Shown piece after piece: positions 12,592 to 19,895 of a stretch of 19,895 bases of DNA. The stretch's first letter is position 1, and each line of letters opens with the position of its first letter. The notes below the pieces were generated by a model. That model saw nothing but the letters and a program-made list of their open reading frames with translations, did not search any database and was not told the DNA's origin. Position numbers and translations under genes: made by a program. Source of the DNA: Korarchaeum sp964519515 (GTDB lineage: Archaea; Korarchaeota; Korarchaeia; Korarchaeales; Korarchaeaceae); contig CAZFIJ010000007.1 in assembly GCA_964519515.1 (NCBI GenBank), positions 1 through 19,895 on the forward strand. The letters run 5' to 3'.

Positions 12592-13379
12592 GGGAAGCCC
12601 TAATAATATTTTTTGTTTTAGTACTAGCTTCCTTCTTAGTGACCCACTACACGCCTCAAGCGGAGTATTATGAGTATAAAGGTAGATTGAGAGCGTACTC
12701 TTTGTATGCTGAACTCGAATCGATGGAGCCTAGGGCTCTAATATACGCTAGATATAAGATCGACAGCTTCCTCTATTCTATGAACGGCTCATCCTGTAAC
12801 TCGCTCCCGAGCGTAGATGGGAATGAATTCAGGGAGGTGATGGATGGCGACTTGAACGACAAAGGATTCCTTCCGACGATTGATCTGAGCTTTGAAGTGT
12901 TCGAGACTCGCGGAAGGGAGAGAGGGTATTTTGGGGAGAGATGTAGGAATGGAGGCATAGGGTTCAGTGTGAGAGGAAGGACAAGTATAGAAGACGGATT
13001 GACGGAGATAAGAGGGGATCGTAGCATAAGTGCTATGGGGTGTCAGATAACAGCTTATTACAGGATGAAGAGGATATTAGATTGGCTGGAGAGGGATATA
13101 AAAACTTTGGTCTCTAAATGCGATAGAGGGGCTCATGAGAATCTATCAGCCTTTTTCCGTTGCCTTAAGGAGGGGATCGCAGAGATAAGGAAGGAATACA
13201 CTGAGGAAGATCTGGAGCTCAAAATAAATTATAGTTACTTCTATTGGTTTGAGGATGAGAATCCTAGAGTCTATTTACACTTCAGTATAGTTCTGAAGGA
13301 CCCTTATGCGATTATAATAGCGAATAGAAGGGAATATAAGGGTTTCCTATGTTTAAGGGAGATGGAAATTGGATCCTAG
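12588..13379 (+). CDS. Exported, N-terminally anchored protein (263 aa)
   Basis: MREALIIFFVLVLASFLV gives an N-terminal membrane anchor (4-19). The rest is hydrophilic with six cysteines, NGS and NYS sequons, an alternating helix region (about 150-210) and a terminal beta part (INYSYFYWF, VYLHFSIVL). It resembles the layout of large minor pseudopilins or TadE/F-type proteins, but I recognise no family. Start ATG 12588 overlaps the previous stop (ATGA) behind GGGGAGAGG. Overlaps the next gene by 11 bp. Confidence 0.7.
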   Translation: MREALIIFFVLVLASFLVTHYTPQAEYYEYKGRLRAYSLYAELESMEPRALIYARYKIDSFLYSMNGSSCNSLPSVDGNEFREVMDGDLNDKGFLPTIDLSFEVFETRGRERGYFGERCRNGGIGFSVRGRTSIEDGLTEIRGDRSISAMGCQITAYYRMKRILDWLERDIKTLVSKCDRGAHENLSAFFRCLKEGIAEIRKEYTEEDLELKINYSYFYWFEDENPRVYLHFSIVLKDPYAIIIANRREYKGFLCLREMEIGS

Positions 13380-13674
13380 TTCGCTTTTCCTAGAATATCT
13401 GAGAGAAGTCCTCTTATTCATGTTATTGAATTTATTTGAACTTTTGATGGATTTATGGCCCATCATAGAGCCTCTCTTGTCTCTAGCGATAGTAGTTTTT
13501 GCGATAGTAGCGATAACTCTTTTACCTTTTCTCGAGAACTTTAGTAAAAAACTTCTAGAAGTAGTGGTTATTTTGGTTATAATATATATACTCTTTTCGA
13601 GTAATGCGAGTTCATTTTCCTATTTTAAGGATCATTGGCCGACGATAGATTTCGAGAAGGCCCATCTTATGTAG
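13369..13674 (+). CDS. Membrane protein, last gene of the accessory cluster (101 aa)
   Basis: TTG start at 13369 with GGGAGAT upstream. Three hydrophobic segments (about 12-28, 32-53, 60-77) precede a short polar end. The beginning (SSLFLEYLREVLLF) again has acidic residues at the edge of the first helix. The gene overlaps its predecessor by 11 bp and, tail-to-tail, the opposite-strand gene at 13632 by 43 bp. Family unknown. A membrane subunit is a reasonable inference. Confidence 0.6.
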   Translation: MDPSSLFLEYLREVLLFMLLNLFELLMDLWPIIEPLLSLAIVVFAIVAITLLPFLENFSKKLLEVVVILVIIYILFSSNASSFSYFKDHWPTIDFEKAHLM

Positions 13675-14108
13675 TTGACTATTCTATCTACATCCCTCCT
13701 ATCTTTGAGCATTACCTTGAGACCTCTAAGCATCCCCTTAGGATCTTCCTCGAGTTCCATGCTCCCGCCGAGCTCCTCTATCTTCCTAGCTAGGAAGGAT
13801 CTTATCGGTCTTTCTCTTGAGCTTATGAGGACATTACCCTCAGGAATGAAGGAGATCTCTCCCCTATCCCTATCTAGAATCAGGTTTCCAAGCAACCTAC
13901 CCTCATCAGAGTATAATTTCCTCTCTTCAACATTCTTTCTAGTTTCTTTAAGTTTATCTGCCGTTACAATTGTCTGTTCTAGGAGGATCTCATCTAGGGA
14001 CTCTATCACCCTCCTGAGGGATATGAGCTCCTTCTCTAACTTCTCAGCCCTCTTCTTCAGGAGATCTCTGAGCATCAATAAATTTTTTATCCTTTCATCT
14101 CTCTCCAA
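13632..14108 (-). CDS. Coiled-coil protein coupled to lysyl-tRNA synthetase (unknown)
   Basis: Unrecognised 158-aa protein. Residues 1-65 form a strongly charged coiled coil. Residues 70-158 form a small alpha/beta domain with GNLILDRDRGEISFIPEG, RPIRSFLARKIEELGG and RDVDRIVNYIRWAF. The TTG start at 14108 is supported by GAGGGGA at 5-nt spacing. It overlaps the lysS stop by 14 bp, so it is probably translated with LysRS. No transmembrane helix or metal motif. A role near tRNA or RNA metabolism is suggested only by the neighbour. Confidence 0.72.
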   Translation of the reverse strand: MERDERIKNLLMLRDLLKKRAEKLEKELISLRRVIESLDEILLEQTIVTADKLKETRKNVEERKLYSDEGRLLGNLILDRDRGEISFIPEGNVLISSRERPIRSFLARKIEELGGSMELEEDPKGMLRGLKVMLKDRRDVDRIVNYIRWAFSKSIVGQ

Positions 14109-15714
14109 CTATTCCCCTCTCCCTTAAGAATCTCGTCCATATTTCCTTAAATCTTTGTACCCCTAACCTACTGATCAGGGGCCCTAGCCTGGGTCCCTGA
14201 GGTTGACCGAGCACCGCTAAGTAGATGGTTGAGAAGAATTCCTTAGGTGACACTTCAAACTTTTTAGCTATCTCAAAGGCCATGTTCTGCATCTCATCGG
14301 GGCTCATGTCAGGATTTATAACTTCAATGAAAGAATTTATAGCATCTAAAGTGCTCTTCTTGATTTCTATTTTCTCTCTGACTCCTCTCCCAAAATATCT
14401 AACGTAATTATACGCGTACCTGACGTAATTCTCGAAAATAGTATCTCTCTCGAGATCCTCAGGTCTTAGATCATAGTACTTAGATATGAGCTCTCTAGCT
14501 ATCCTTAGGATCTCCTCAAATCCGAGCTCTTGAGGGAGCATAGAGACGACATTCAACACAGCTGAGTACCTATATGGAGGAGGACTCGGGACTCCCTCCA
14601 TAAGATAGGTGAATTCCATGAGCCTCCTCATCGTAACCCTATCCCTCTCGCTCCCGATCTTCTCGAGCCCATGGTATCTCCTTAAGTTGAGCTCTAACTC
14701 ATTTATGTAAAGAGGGGACTTTTGTAGAGAAATACTTCTAGTTCCATGATATCTCTTGAACATCATCATCCTCAGAGCTTCCGGAGGTGAGAAGTCCATC
14801 CACATCTGTGGAGTGATCACATTTCCAGCGCTCTTGCTTATCTTCCTCCCGGTCTTATCTAAGAACATCTCATACCTGACGGTGAGAGGTGGTTCATATT
14901 CTAAAACTTCTTTAGCTATTCTCGCATTTACTCTGAAAGAATCTGCTATATCCTTCCCATGAGGCTCGAATACTATCCCTAAAGCTGACCATCTTGCAGC
15001 GAACTCTCCCTTCCAGGATAGCTTCCCCTCTCCCTTCAAATAGCTAGCCTCGCCCACGTGACCGCAACCGCTCACGCCCTTGAATCCCTGATCACACTTG
15101 TAAATGACCTTCCCCTCCTCAGGAATCACCTTAATTACTCTAGTCGTATATATCCTCCCACATTTCTCACATTTAGGCCAGTAATAGATCCACCCTTCTG
15201 GTTTGTTCGTGCCAACTTCCTCCCTTATGATCCTATCGACTCTCTCACTATTCACTATTAGTTTAGTGATCTGCTCATCCAAGAGGCCCGATCTATAAGC
15301 CTCAGTCCCTGAAATGAAAGTGAACTCTATGCCGAGCTTCTCGAGAGCATCCATCAATATAGAGCTCATGTGCTCCCCATAGCTCGCATGACATCCGAAA
15401 GGATCTGGTATCTCGCTTACAGGCATCCCTAGATACTTGCTATAATCCTCAGGTATGCCAGCGGGGACCTTCCTGAGGCCATCTCTATCATCGCTGTAAG
15501 CTATTAACTCACTCTTGTGACCTATGCTCTCCAACGCTAACTTAACCCCATAAGCCCTGAGAGAGTCTCCTACAGATCCTATATGCGGGAAGCCACTAGC
15601 CCCTATTCCAGATTCGACCCTTAGAACTGTTAGATTTCTCCCTATTCTCCTCTCCCTCTCGACTACATTCCTAGCTATTCTATCCAGCCAGAAAGTCGGG
15701 CCACTTTCGCGCAT
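14095..15714 (-). CDS. lysS: Lysyl-tRNA synthetase, class I
   Basis: Charges tRNA-Lys by the class I (archaeal) route. Seen: ASGFPHIGS (HIGH-type motif, HIGS 44-47), a metal-binding insert with CEKCGR and a second Cys pair in CDQGFKGVSGCGH, and KISKS (about 291-295) followed by AGNVIT. The 539-aa length and the helical C-terminal anticodon-binding cage agree with the family. Class I rather than class II is clear from the HIGH/KMSKS pair. ATG 15714 has no good Shine-Dalgarno (GGATCCCC precedes it); T-rich CTTATTC about 30 bp upstream may be the TATA element of a near-leaderless transcript. Confidence 0.95.
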   Translation of the reverse strand: MRESGPTFWLDRIARNVVERERRIGRNLTVLRVESGIGASGFPHIGSVGDSLRAYGVKLALESIGHKSELIAYSDDRDGLRKVPAGIPEDYSKYLGMPVSEIPDPFGCHASYGEHMSSILMDALEKLGIEFTFISGTEAYRSGLLDEQITKLIVNSERVDRIIREEVGTNKPEGWIYYWPKCEKCGRIYTTRVIKVIPEEGKVIYKCDQGFKGVSGCGHVGEASYLKGEGKLSWKGEFAARWSALGIVFEPHGKDIADSFRVNARIAKEVLEYEPPLTVRYEMFLDKTGRKISKSAGNVITPQMWMDFSPPEALRMMMFKRYHGTRSISLQKSPLYINELELNLRRYHGLEKIGSERDRVTMRRLMEFTYLMEGVPSPPPYRYSAVLNVVSMLPQELGFEEILRIARELISKYYDLRPEDLERDTIFENYVRYAYNYVRYFGRGVREKIEIKKSTLDAINSFIEVINPDMSPDEMQNMAFEIAKKFEVSPKEFFSTIYLAVLGQPQGPRLGPLISRLGVQRFKEIWTRFLRERGIVGER

Positions 15715-15784
15715 GGGGATCCTAGGGATAAGAAAAGGGAGAATAAGAAATTTTCGGTCAAAAATTGTTGGAAGATTCTACAGC

Positions 15785-16066
15785 TTAAACTTGGGTCATC
15801 TCTATCTCTATGACACTTATATCCCTTCTGCTTCCATTCTCGTCTATTATCTCCTCAGTCCCAGTCCTGAGGTCTGTGATCTTCAGCTTGCCTGGGAAGT
15901 ACTTGAGCCTAGTTATTTCAGCTACATCTACTGCCCTTGAGATAGACCTGCCCCTTGCCTTCAGCACTATCTTCTTCACGCCCCTATTTATCTGGAGAGT
16001 CGTGGCCATAACATAGTTTATGGCCGGCTTCTTACCAACAAACACTATTCCTTCCTCTGCCACCAT
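15785..16066 (-). CDS. albA: Alba-family chromatin/RNA-binding protein
   Basis: Abundant archaeal DNA- and RNA-binding dimer that shapes chromatin. The 93-aa protein has the Alba pattern: VFVGKKPAINYVMA with the acetylatable-type Lys pair (12-13), VLKARGRSISRAVDVAEI, and TDLRTGTEEI leading into a final strand. ATG 16066 is used because GAGGTGA stands 5 nt upstream; the in-frame GTG at 16075 lies inside that site. A TATA-like TTTTTAATTA at about 16131-16140 may be its promoter. Confidence 0.95.
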   Translation of the reverse strand: MVAEEGIVFVGKKPAINYVMATTLQINRGVKKIVLKARGRSISRAVDVAEITRLKYFPGKLKITDLRTGTEEIIDENGSRRDISVIEIEMTQV

Positions 16067-16140
16067 GTACCTCACCTCTTATATCCCCTGTCGCGAAGGG
16101 TCTGAGGTTACTGAACACCACCTCGATCTAATTAAAAAGG

Positions 16141-16401
16141 TTACTCTCCTCTCAACAACCTCTCTATATTTATGAGGGAGACCCTCCCTCCCTCTTTTCT
16201 GCCTATCAGAATAGGAAGCTTGCCCTTCTCAAGTTCTAGCTTCGCTAATTCTATAGGATCTGTCAATCCCTCCGGTATTTCGTTTTCCTCTAAAAAAAGA
16301 GGGGATCCGGTAGCGATCTGCTGGGCTCTGACGGATATTATCCTGACCCTCTCAAACCTCGTTAGCCTTTTAGGGCCCAACAGATCGCTATTCAAGCTCA
16401 A
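16141..16401 (-). CDS. rpoK: DNA-directed RNA polymerase subunit K (RpoK/Rpb6)
   Basis: Assembly subunit of archaeal RNA polymerase. LTRFERVRIISVRAQQIATGSP and DPIELAKLELEKGKLPILIGRK are the Rpb6/RpoK/omega signature. Length 86 aa is usual. The start is TTG 16401, overlapping the thermosome stop as TTGA; a second TTG at 16395 is better spaced from GAGAGTGAT and could be the true start. It is therefore co-transcribed with the thermosome gene. Confidence 0.93.
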   Translation of the reverse strand: MSLNSDLLGPKRLTRFERVRIISVRAQQIATGSPLFLEENEIPEGLTDPIELAKLELEKGKLPILIGRKEGGRVSLINIERLLRGE

Positions 16402-18047
16402 TCACTCTCGCTCTTTTCTCCCTTCTCCTTCCCCTTTCCAGGCTCGAACTTCTTACCAGCCGCAGCTATTATGTCATCTATCTTCAATATCGTCGTGGCG
16501 AACTCAGCAGCAGACTCTATGGCCCTCCTTAGTACCCTCTCTGGTTCTATTATGTCCTTCCTATACATATCTTCGACCTCTCCCGTGTATATGTTGAATC
16601 CATACTCCTTCTTGCCCTCGGCATGCGCCTTCCTCAATTCTGCGAGCTTTATTATGGGATCGTGGCCTGCGTTCTCTATTAATGTCTTTGGAATCGACTC
16701 CAACGCCTCGGCAAACTTCTCAACGACGTTCTGCTCCTTCCCACTTAACTGCACTGAGTAATTCCTCAGCTTAAGCACTAGATCAGTCCAAGCTGCGCCA
16801 GCTCCTACTACTATCTTCTCATCCTCTATGACATTTCTCACAACACTCAACGCATCATGGAGATTCCTCTCTGCCTCGTCGATTACCTGCTTCTCTCCTC
16901 CTCTTATGAGTATACTCACAGCCCTCGGGTCCTTGCATCCCTCAACGAATACCATCTTGTCCTCACCGACTCTCCTCTCCTCAACGAGCTCAGCGAATCC
17001 TAAGTCCTTCTCTGATATCTCCTTCACATTCACTACTATCTTAGCTCCTGTGGCCTTGGCTAGCTTCTCCATATCGGACTTCCTCACTCTCCTCACTGCA
17101 AGTATGCCGTGCTTAGCTAGGAAGTGCTGAGCGACGTCATCTATACCCTTCTGACAGAAGACTACATTAGCCCCTGCCGCAGCTATCTTCTCGACGAGTT
17201 CTGCGAGCATCTGCTTCTCCTGATCTAGGAAGTCCTTAACCTGCGTTGGGGAGGTTACCCTTATTTTAGAGGAAATTTCAGGCTTCTTTATCTCTAGAGC
17301 GCTCTCTATAAGGGCTATTTTAGCTTTCTCAACTCTCTTAGGCATCCTGGGATGCACTACTTCCTTATCTACGACTATCCCCTTTATCAGCTTAGTATCG
17401 AAGAGGGACCCTCCTTCCTTCTTCTCCAGCTTTATGTTCTCAAGGTCCACTATCCTCCTCCCATCCCTCTCCTCAACGACTTGTAATGCGGCATCTACGA
17501 CAAGATCCGCTAAGTAGTCTTGCGCAACTCTCACTGATTTACTGCTCATAGCTATCTTAGCTATCTTCTTGAGTAATTCCTTATCCTTCCAATCAACTCT
17601 CATAGCTATCTCATTCAAGTACTCTATAGCCTTTTCAGCGGCTTTCCTGTACCCGGATATTATGACCGTCGGGTGAATTCCGAGGTCCAAGAGATCCTCG
17701 GCCTTCGATAGCAATTCACCAGCCAGTAAGACGACGGTCGTGGTCCCATCTCCAGCCTCCTGCTCTTGGGACTTCGCTAGATCGACCATCATCTTCGCGG
17801 TAGGATGCTCGACTTCGATTTCCTTCATTATAGTCGCTCCATCATGCGTTATTATGACATCACCGAATGGATCAACTAGCATCTTCTGCATTCCCTTTGG
17901 GCTTAGAGAAGTCCTTATAGTATCAGCTATTGCCTTTGCGACTGTTATGTTCAGCCTCAAAGCTTCTCTTCCTCTCGTCCTAGAGGTACCCTCCTTCAAT
18001 ATCAGGACGGGTATCGCACCTCCACTTACTTCACCTGCGGAGACCAT
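16398..18047 (-). CDS. thsA: Thermosome subunit (group II chaperonin)
   Basis: ATP-driven protein-folding chamber of archaea. The 549-aa protein shows TSLSPKGMQKMLVDPFGDV, THDGATI, the nucleotide site EAGDGTTT (GDGTT 99-103) and, near the C-terminus, the second ATP-domain half (VVGAGAAWTDL, with RRAIESAAEFATTIL at the end). The tail is Lys/Glu-rich (GKGKEKGEKSESD) without the Gly-Gly-Met repeats seen in some homologues. ATG 18047 follows GGGGTGATCT. Only one subunit gene is in the window, so I cannot tell alpha from beta. Transcription probably starts from the divergent region it shares with the helicase gene. Confidence 0.97.
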   Translation of the reverse strand: MVSAGEVSGGAIPVLILKEGTSRTRGREALRLNITVAKAIADTIRTSLSPKGMQKMLVDPFGDVIITHDGATIMKEIEVEHPTAKMMVDLAKSQEQEAGDGTTTVVLLAGELLSKAEDLLDLGIHPTVIISGYRKAAEKAIEYLNEIAMRVDWKDKELLKKIAKIAMSSKSVRVAQDYLADLVVDAALQVVEERDGRRIVDLENIKLEKKEGGSLFDTKLIKGIVVDKEVVHPRMPKRVEKAKIALIESALEIKKPEISSKIRVTSPTQVKDFLDQEKQMLAELVEKIAAAGANVVFCQKGIDDVAQHFLAKHGILAVRRVRKSDMEKLAKATGAKIVVNVKEISEKDLGFAELVEERRVGEDKMVFVEGCKDPRAVSILIRGGEKQVIDEAERNLHDALSVVRNVIEDEKIVVGAGAAWTDLVLKLRNYSVQLSGKEQNVVEKFAEALESIPKTLIENAGHDPIIKLAELRKAHAEGKKEYGFNIYTGEVEDMYRKDIIEPERVLRRAIESAAEFATTILKIDDIIAAAGKKFEPGKGKEKGEKSESD

Positions 18048-18086
18048 GGTAGATCACCCCACTTTAGATCATAGAACACCTCAGTT

Positions 18087-18146
18087 GATGTACCGAGTAT
18101 CACTACCCTACGGGTTAAAAAAGATTATCTAGCTGGGAGGTACATC
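18087..18146. promoter_or_regulatory. Divergent thermosome/helicase promoter framed by an inverted repeat
   Basis: GATGTACC (18087-18094) and GGTACATC (18139-18146) form a perfect 8-bp inverted repeat, with centres 52 bp apart. Between them lies the AT-rich TTAAAAAAGATTATCT (18115-18130), TATA-like on both strands. Starts predicted 25-27 bp either side of it (about 18093 minus, about 18146 plus) coincide with the two arms. A regulator binding the arms could control both genes; this is inference. Confidence 0.45.
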
Positions 18147-18167
18147 GATAGTAGCGAAGGATCCAAA

Positions 18168-18200
18168 ATGAGAGAGGAGAACGGTGAATTGAGTAGATGA
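18168..18200 (+). CDS. 10-codon upstream ORF coupled to the helicase gene
   Basis: MREENGELSR-TGA, preceded by AGGAT at 5-nt spacing. Its TGA overlaps the helicase ATG (ATGA, 18197-18200). It is too short to judge by composition; it may be a leader peptide aiding translation of the helicase or a chance ORF. Confidence 0.3.
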   Translation: MREENGELSR

Positions 18201-19895
18201 ACTCGGAGGATATTTTTAAATTATTTCCAGAATGTCTGATATCAGCTATAAGAGATAAGGGAATAACTGAGCTAACTGAAATACAGAGGAAGGGGATTCC
18301 GCATGTCATTAGAGGTGACGATGTCCTCTTAATCGCACCTACAGGCTCAGGAAAAACTGAGGCAGCGATATGGCCAATAATCTCGAGAATCTTAGCTGAA
18401 AATGAGAGAAAAGGGTTTCTCCTACTATATATAACTCCTTTGAGAGCTCTGAATAGGGATCTAGAGGATAGGATAGTTTTCTGGGCATCTAAATGCGGAT
18501 TGAATGTAGGGGTCAGACACGGAGATACCCTGAAATCTGAGAGGTTGAAGCAGTCCGAATCCCCGCCTGAGATAATCATAACTACCCCCGAGACCCTTCA
18601 GATAATGCTTTCATCACCTAAGCTCTCCCTCCATCTCTCTAGAGTGAAATACGTAGTTATAGATGAGGTCCATGAACTCCTCGATGATAAGAGAGGTGTT
18701 CAACTTTCAATAGCTCTGGAAAGGCTCAGGAGGATAACTGGGAGGGACTTCCAAAGAGTGATGCTCTCGGCTTCTCTAGGTAACCCTCACTTAGCCCTTA
18801 ACTTCTTCTCTTACTCGAAGAAGGGCAATTTAGTGACCTCAGGAGAGGAGAGGAAAATGATGATACAAGTTATATTCCCAAGAGTCACTGAGGAGGACCT
18901 CAAACTCTCATCAAAGCTCTTACTCGAGCCTGAGGCGATCGCTAGGGTCAGGGTGCTGGCTGATGCGATAAGGTCCTCTAGATCTGCGATAGTTTTCACT
19001 AATACGAGGTCGATGGCTGAAGCTCTGGGCTATAGGATGAGCAAGATATTCAGTGAACTTAGGATTCACGTCCACCATAGTTCCCTATCTAGGGAAGCCA
19101 GAGTTGAGAGCGAAAGCCTCCTGAAGATGGGTGAGCTATCAGCTGTGATAAGCACCAGTTCGATGGAGCTGGGGATAGATGTGGGCCATATAGATATGGT
19201 CCTCCAATACGGATCACCGAGACAAGCGTTAAAGCTGCTTCAGAGGGTAGGGAGATCAGGTCATGGCCCTGGCGGGATAGCTAGGGGCCTTATAGTCGCT
19301 CAAGATTCTGATGATTTCTTTGAGTCTCTCGTCCTATCTAGGAATGCGTTAGAGGGGAAATTAGAGGGGATGGGGCCTCTCGAGAAGTCTTATGATGTCC
19401 TCTACCATACGATCGTCGGGATGCTCTTGAGGGAGAGGGAGCTTAGCGTTAATGATATAGTCAAGATAGCTAATGGATGCTATCCCTATAGGCATCTAAG
19501 TGTGGAAGATTGCAGGAAGCTCCTCTCCTTCATGTCTAGGGCCTGGCCCAGGATCATATGGTACGATGGGAATCTAGATTCCGTGAGGAGGGCAAGTGAA
19601 TTGGCCTTCGATTACTTCTTCAACAACGTCTCAACTATACCTGAGACCTCAAGCTATAGTGTCGTCGATGAAGTCACTGGGTTCTATATTGGAAAATTGG
19701 ATGAAGCTTTCGTCCTCGAATATCTCTTTCCTGGAGCTAAATTCGTTTTCAGAGGATCTGTGTGGAGGATGAAGAGGATAGAGGGGGGAACTATATATGT
19801 GGAGCAAGTGTTCGATCCAGTAGGAGCTATTCCGAGCTGGATAGGCGAGCAGTTACCCGTCTCGATAGAAGTAGCTGCTGAAGTGGGCAGGCTGA
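18197..19895 (+). CDS. lhr: Lhr-type superfamily 2 helicase (3' end outside window)
   Basis: ATP-dependent 3'-5' DNA helicase of the large helicase-related (Lhr) type, linked to DNA repair in archaea. The frame is open for 566 codons to the window end. Seen: a Q-motif-like LTEIQRKGIP, Walker A APTGSGKT (47-54), TPLRALN, TTPETLQ, DEVHEL (motif II, 156-161), SAS in place of SAT (motif III, 191-193), FTNTRSMAE, STSSMELGIDVG, and QRVGRSGHG (motif VI, from 349). The region beyond includes the Lhr-core wording NNVSTIPE, FYIGKLDEAFV and a PSWIGEQLP stretch. ATG 18197 has GGTGA 9 nt upstream and overlaps a 10-codon upstream ORF. Divergent from the thermosome gene. Confidence 0.93.
   Translation, partial: MNSEDIFKLFPECLISAIRDKGITELTEIQRKGIPHVIRGDDVLLIAPTGSGKTEAAIWPIISRILAENERKGFLLLYITPLRALNRDLEDRIVFWASKCGLNVGVRHGDTLKSERLKQSESPPEIIITTPETLQIMLSSPKLSLHLSRVKYVVIDEVHELLDDKRGVQLSIALERLRRITGRDFQRVMLSASLGNPHLALNFFSYSKKGNLVTSGEERKMMIQVIFPRVTEEDLKLSSKLLLEPEAIARVRVLADAIRSSRSAIVFTNTRSMAEALGYRMSKIFSELRIHVHHSSLSREARVESESLLKMGELSAVISTSSMELGIDVGHIDMVLQYGSPRQALKLLQRVGRSGHGPGGIARGLIVAQDSDDFFESLVLSRNALEGKLEGMGPLEKSYDVLYHTIVGMLLRERELSVNDIVKIANGCYPYRHLSVEDCRKLLSFMSRAWPRIIWYDGNLDSVRRASELAFDYFFNNVSTIPETSSYSVVDEVTGFYIGKLDEAFVLEYLFPGAKFVFRGSVWRMKRIEGGTIYVEQVFDPVGAIPSWIGEQLPVSIEVAAEVGRL

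Noticed and set aside
18115..18579. 154-aa minus-strand reading frame opposite the helicase
   Set aside because: It is antisense to conserved helicase motifs (Walker A and TPLRAL) and shows no family features.

Overview
The window is archaeal chromosome, most likely from a thermophilic member of the TACK group close to Candidatus Korarchaeum. This rests on the archaeal 16S 5' end (CCGGTTGATCCTGCCGG) with an unusual GGCGCACGGCTCCGTAATACACGG stretch where most archaea have GGCGGACGGCTCAGTAA, on a set of archaeal-only proteins (L39e, aIF6, Nep1, RNase P component 4, PDCD5, prefoldin alpha, thermosome, RpoK, Alba, class I LysRS), on TATA boxes 24-27 bp before leaderless starts, and on strong AGG/AGA and ATA codon use. 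The genus is inferred from recall of gene order and 16S sequence, not from a search.

Layout. 1-212: 5' end of the 16S rRNA gene on the minus strand, cut by the window edge, followed by its leader and promoter (213-~420). 567-5662: a minus-strand, tightly packed informational operon reading nep1, rnp4, rps19e, pdcd5, rpl39e, rpl31e, aif6, pfdA, ftsY and an ornithine carbamoyltransferase gene. The 50-codon rpl39e is easy to miss. 5714-5787: tRNA-Gly(GCC), divergent from nep1 and apparently sharing its TATA box.

5883-13674: the accessory part, a plus-strand array of overlapping genes. It encodes a large Cys-rich, Ig-like-repeat surface protein with a C-terminal anchor, a bitopic membrane protein, a VirB11/TadA/FlaI-class ATPase, a TadC/GspF-like membrane platform, and then a cascade of small membrane proteins (46, 133, 63, 24, 83, 67, 263 and 101 aa). 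A 94-aa pilin-like gene sits in the middle on the opposite strand with its own leaderless promoter. ATPase plus platform plus pilin-like N-termini point to a type IV filament or secretion machine. Several of the small proteins share a Glu directly before the hydrophobic segment, about five residues into the chain, with no recognisable class III leader peptide. No prepilin peptidase gene lies in the window. I consider this the most likely undescribed system here.

13632-18047: minus-strand housekeeping genes again: an unrecognised coiled-coil protein coupled to class I lysyl-tRNA synthetase, then Alba, RpoK and a thermosome subunit. 18197-19895: start of an Lhr-type helicase on the plus strand, running off the window. 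It is divergent from the thermosome gene across a promoter region framed by a perfect 8-bp inverted repeat. No CRISPR array, insertion sequence or integrase was seen.
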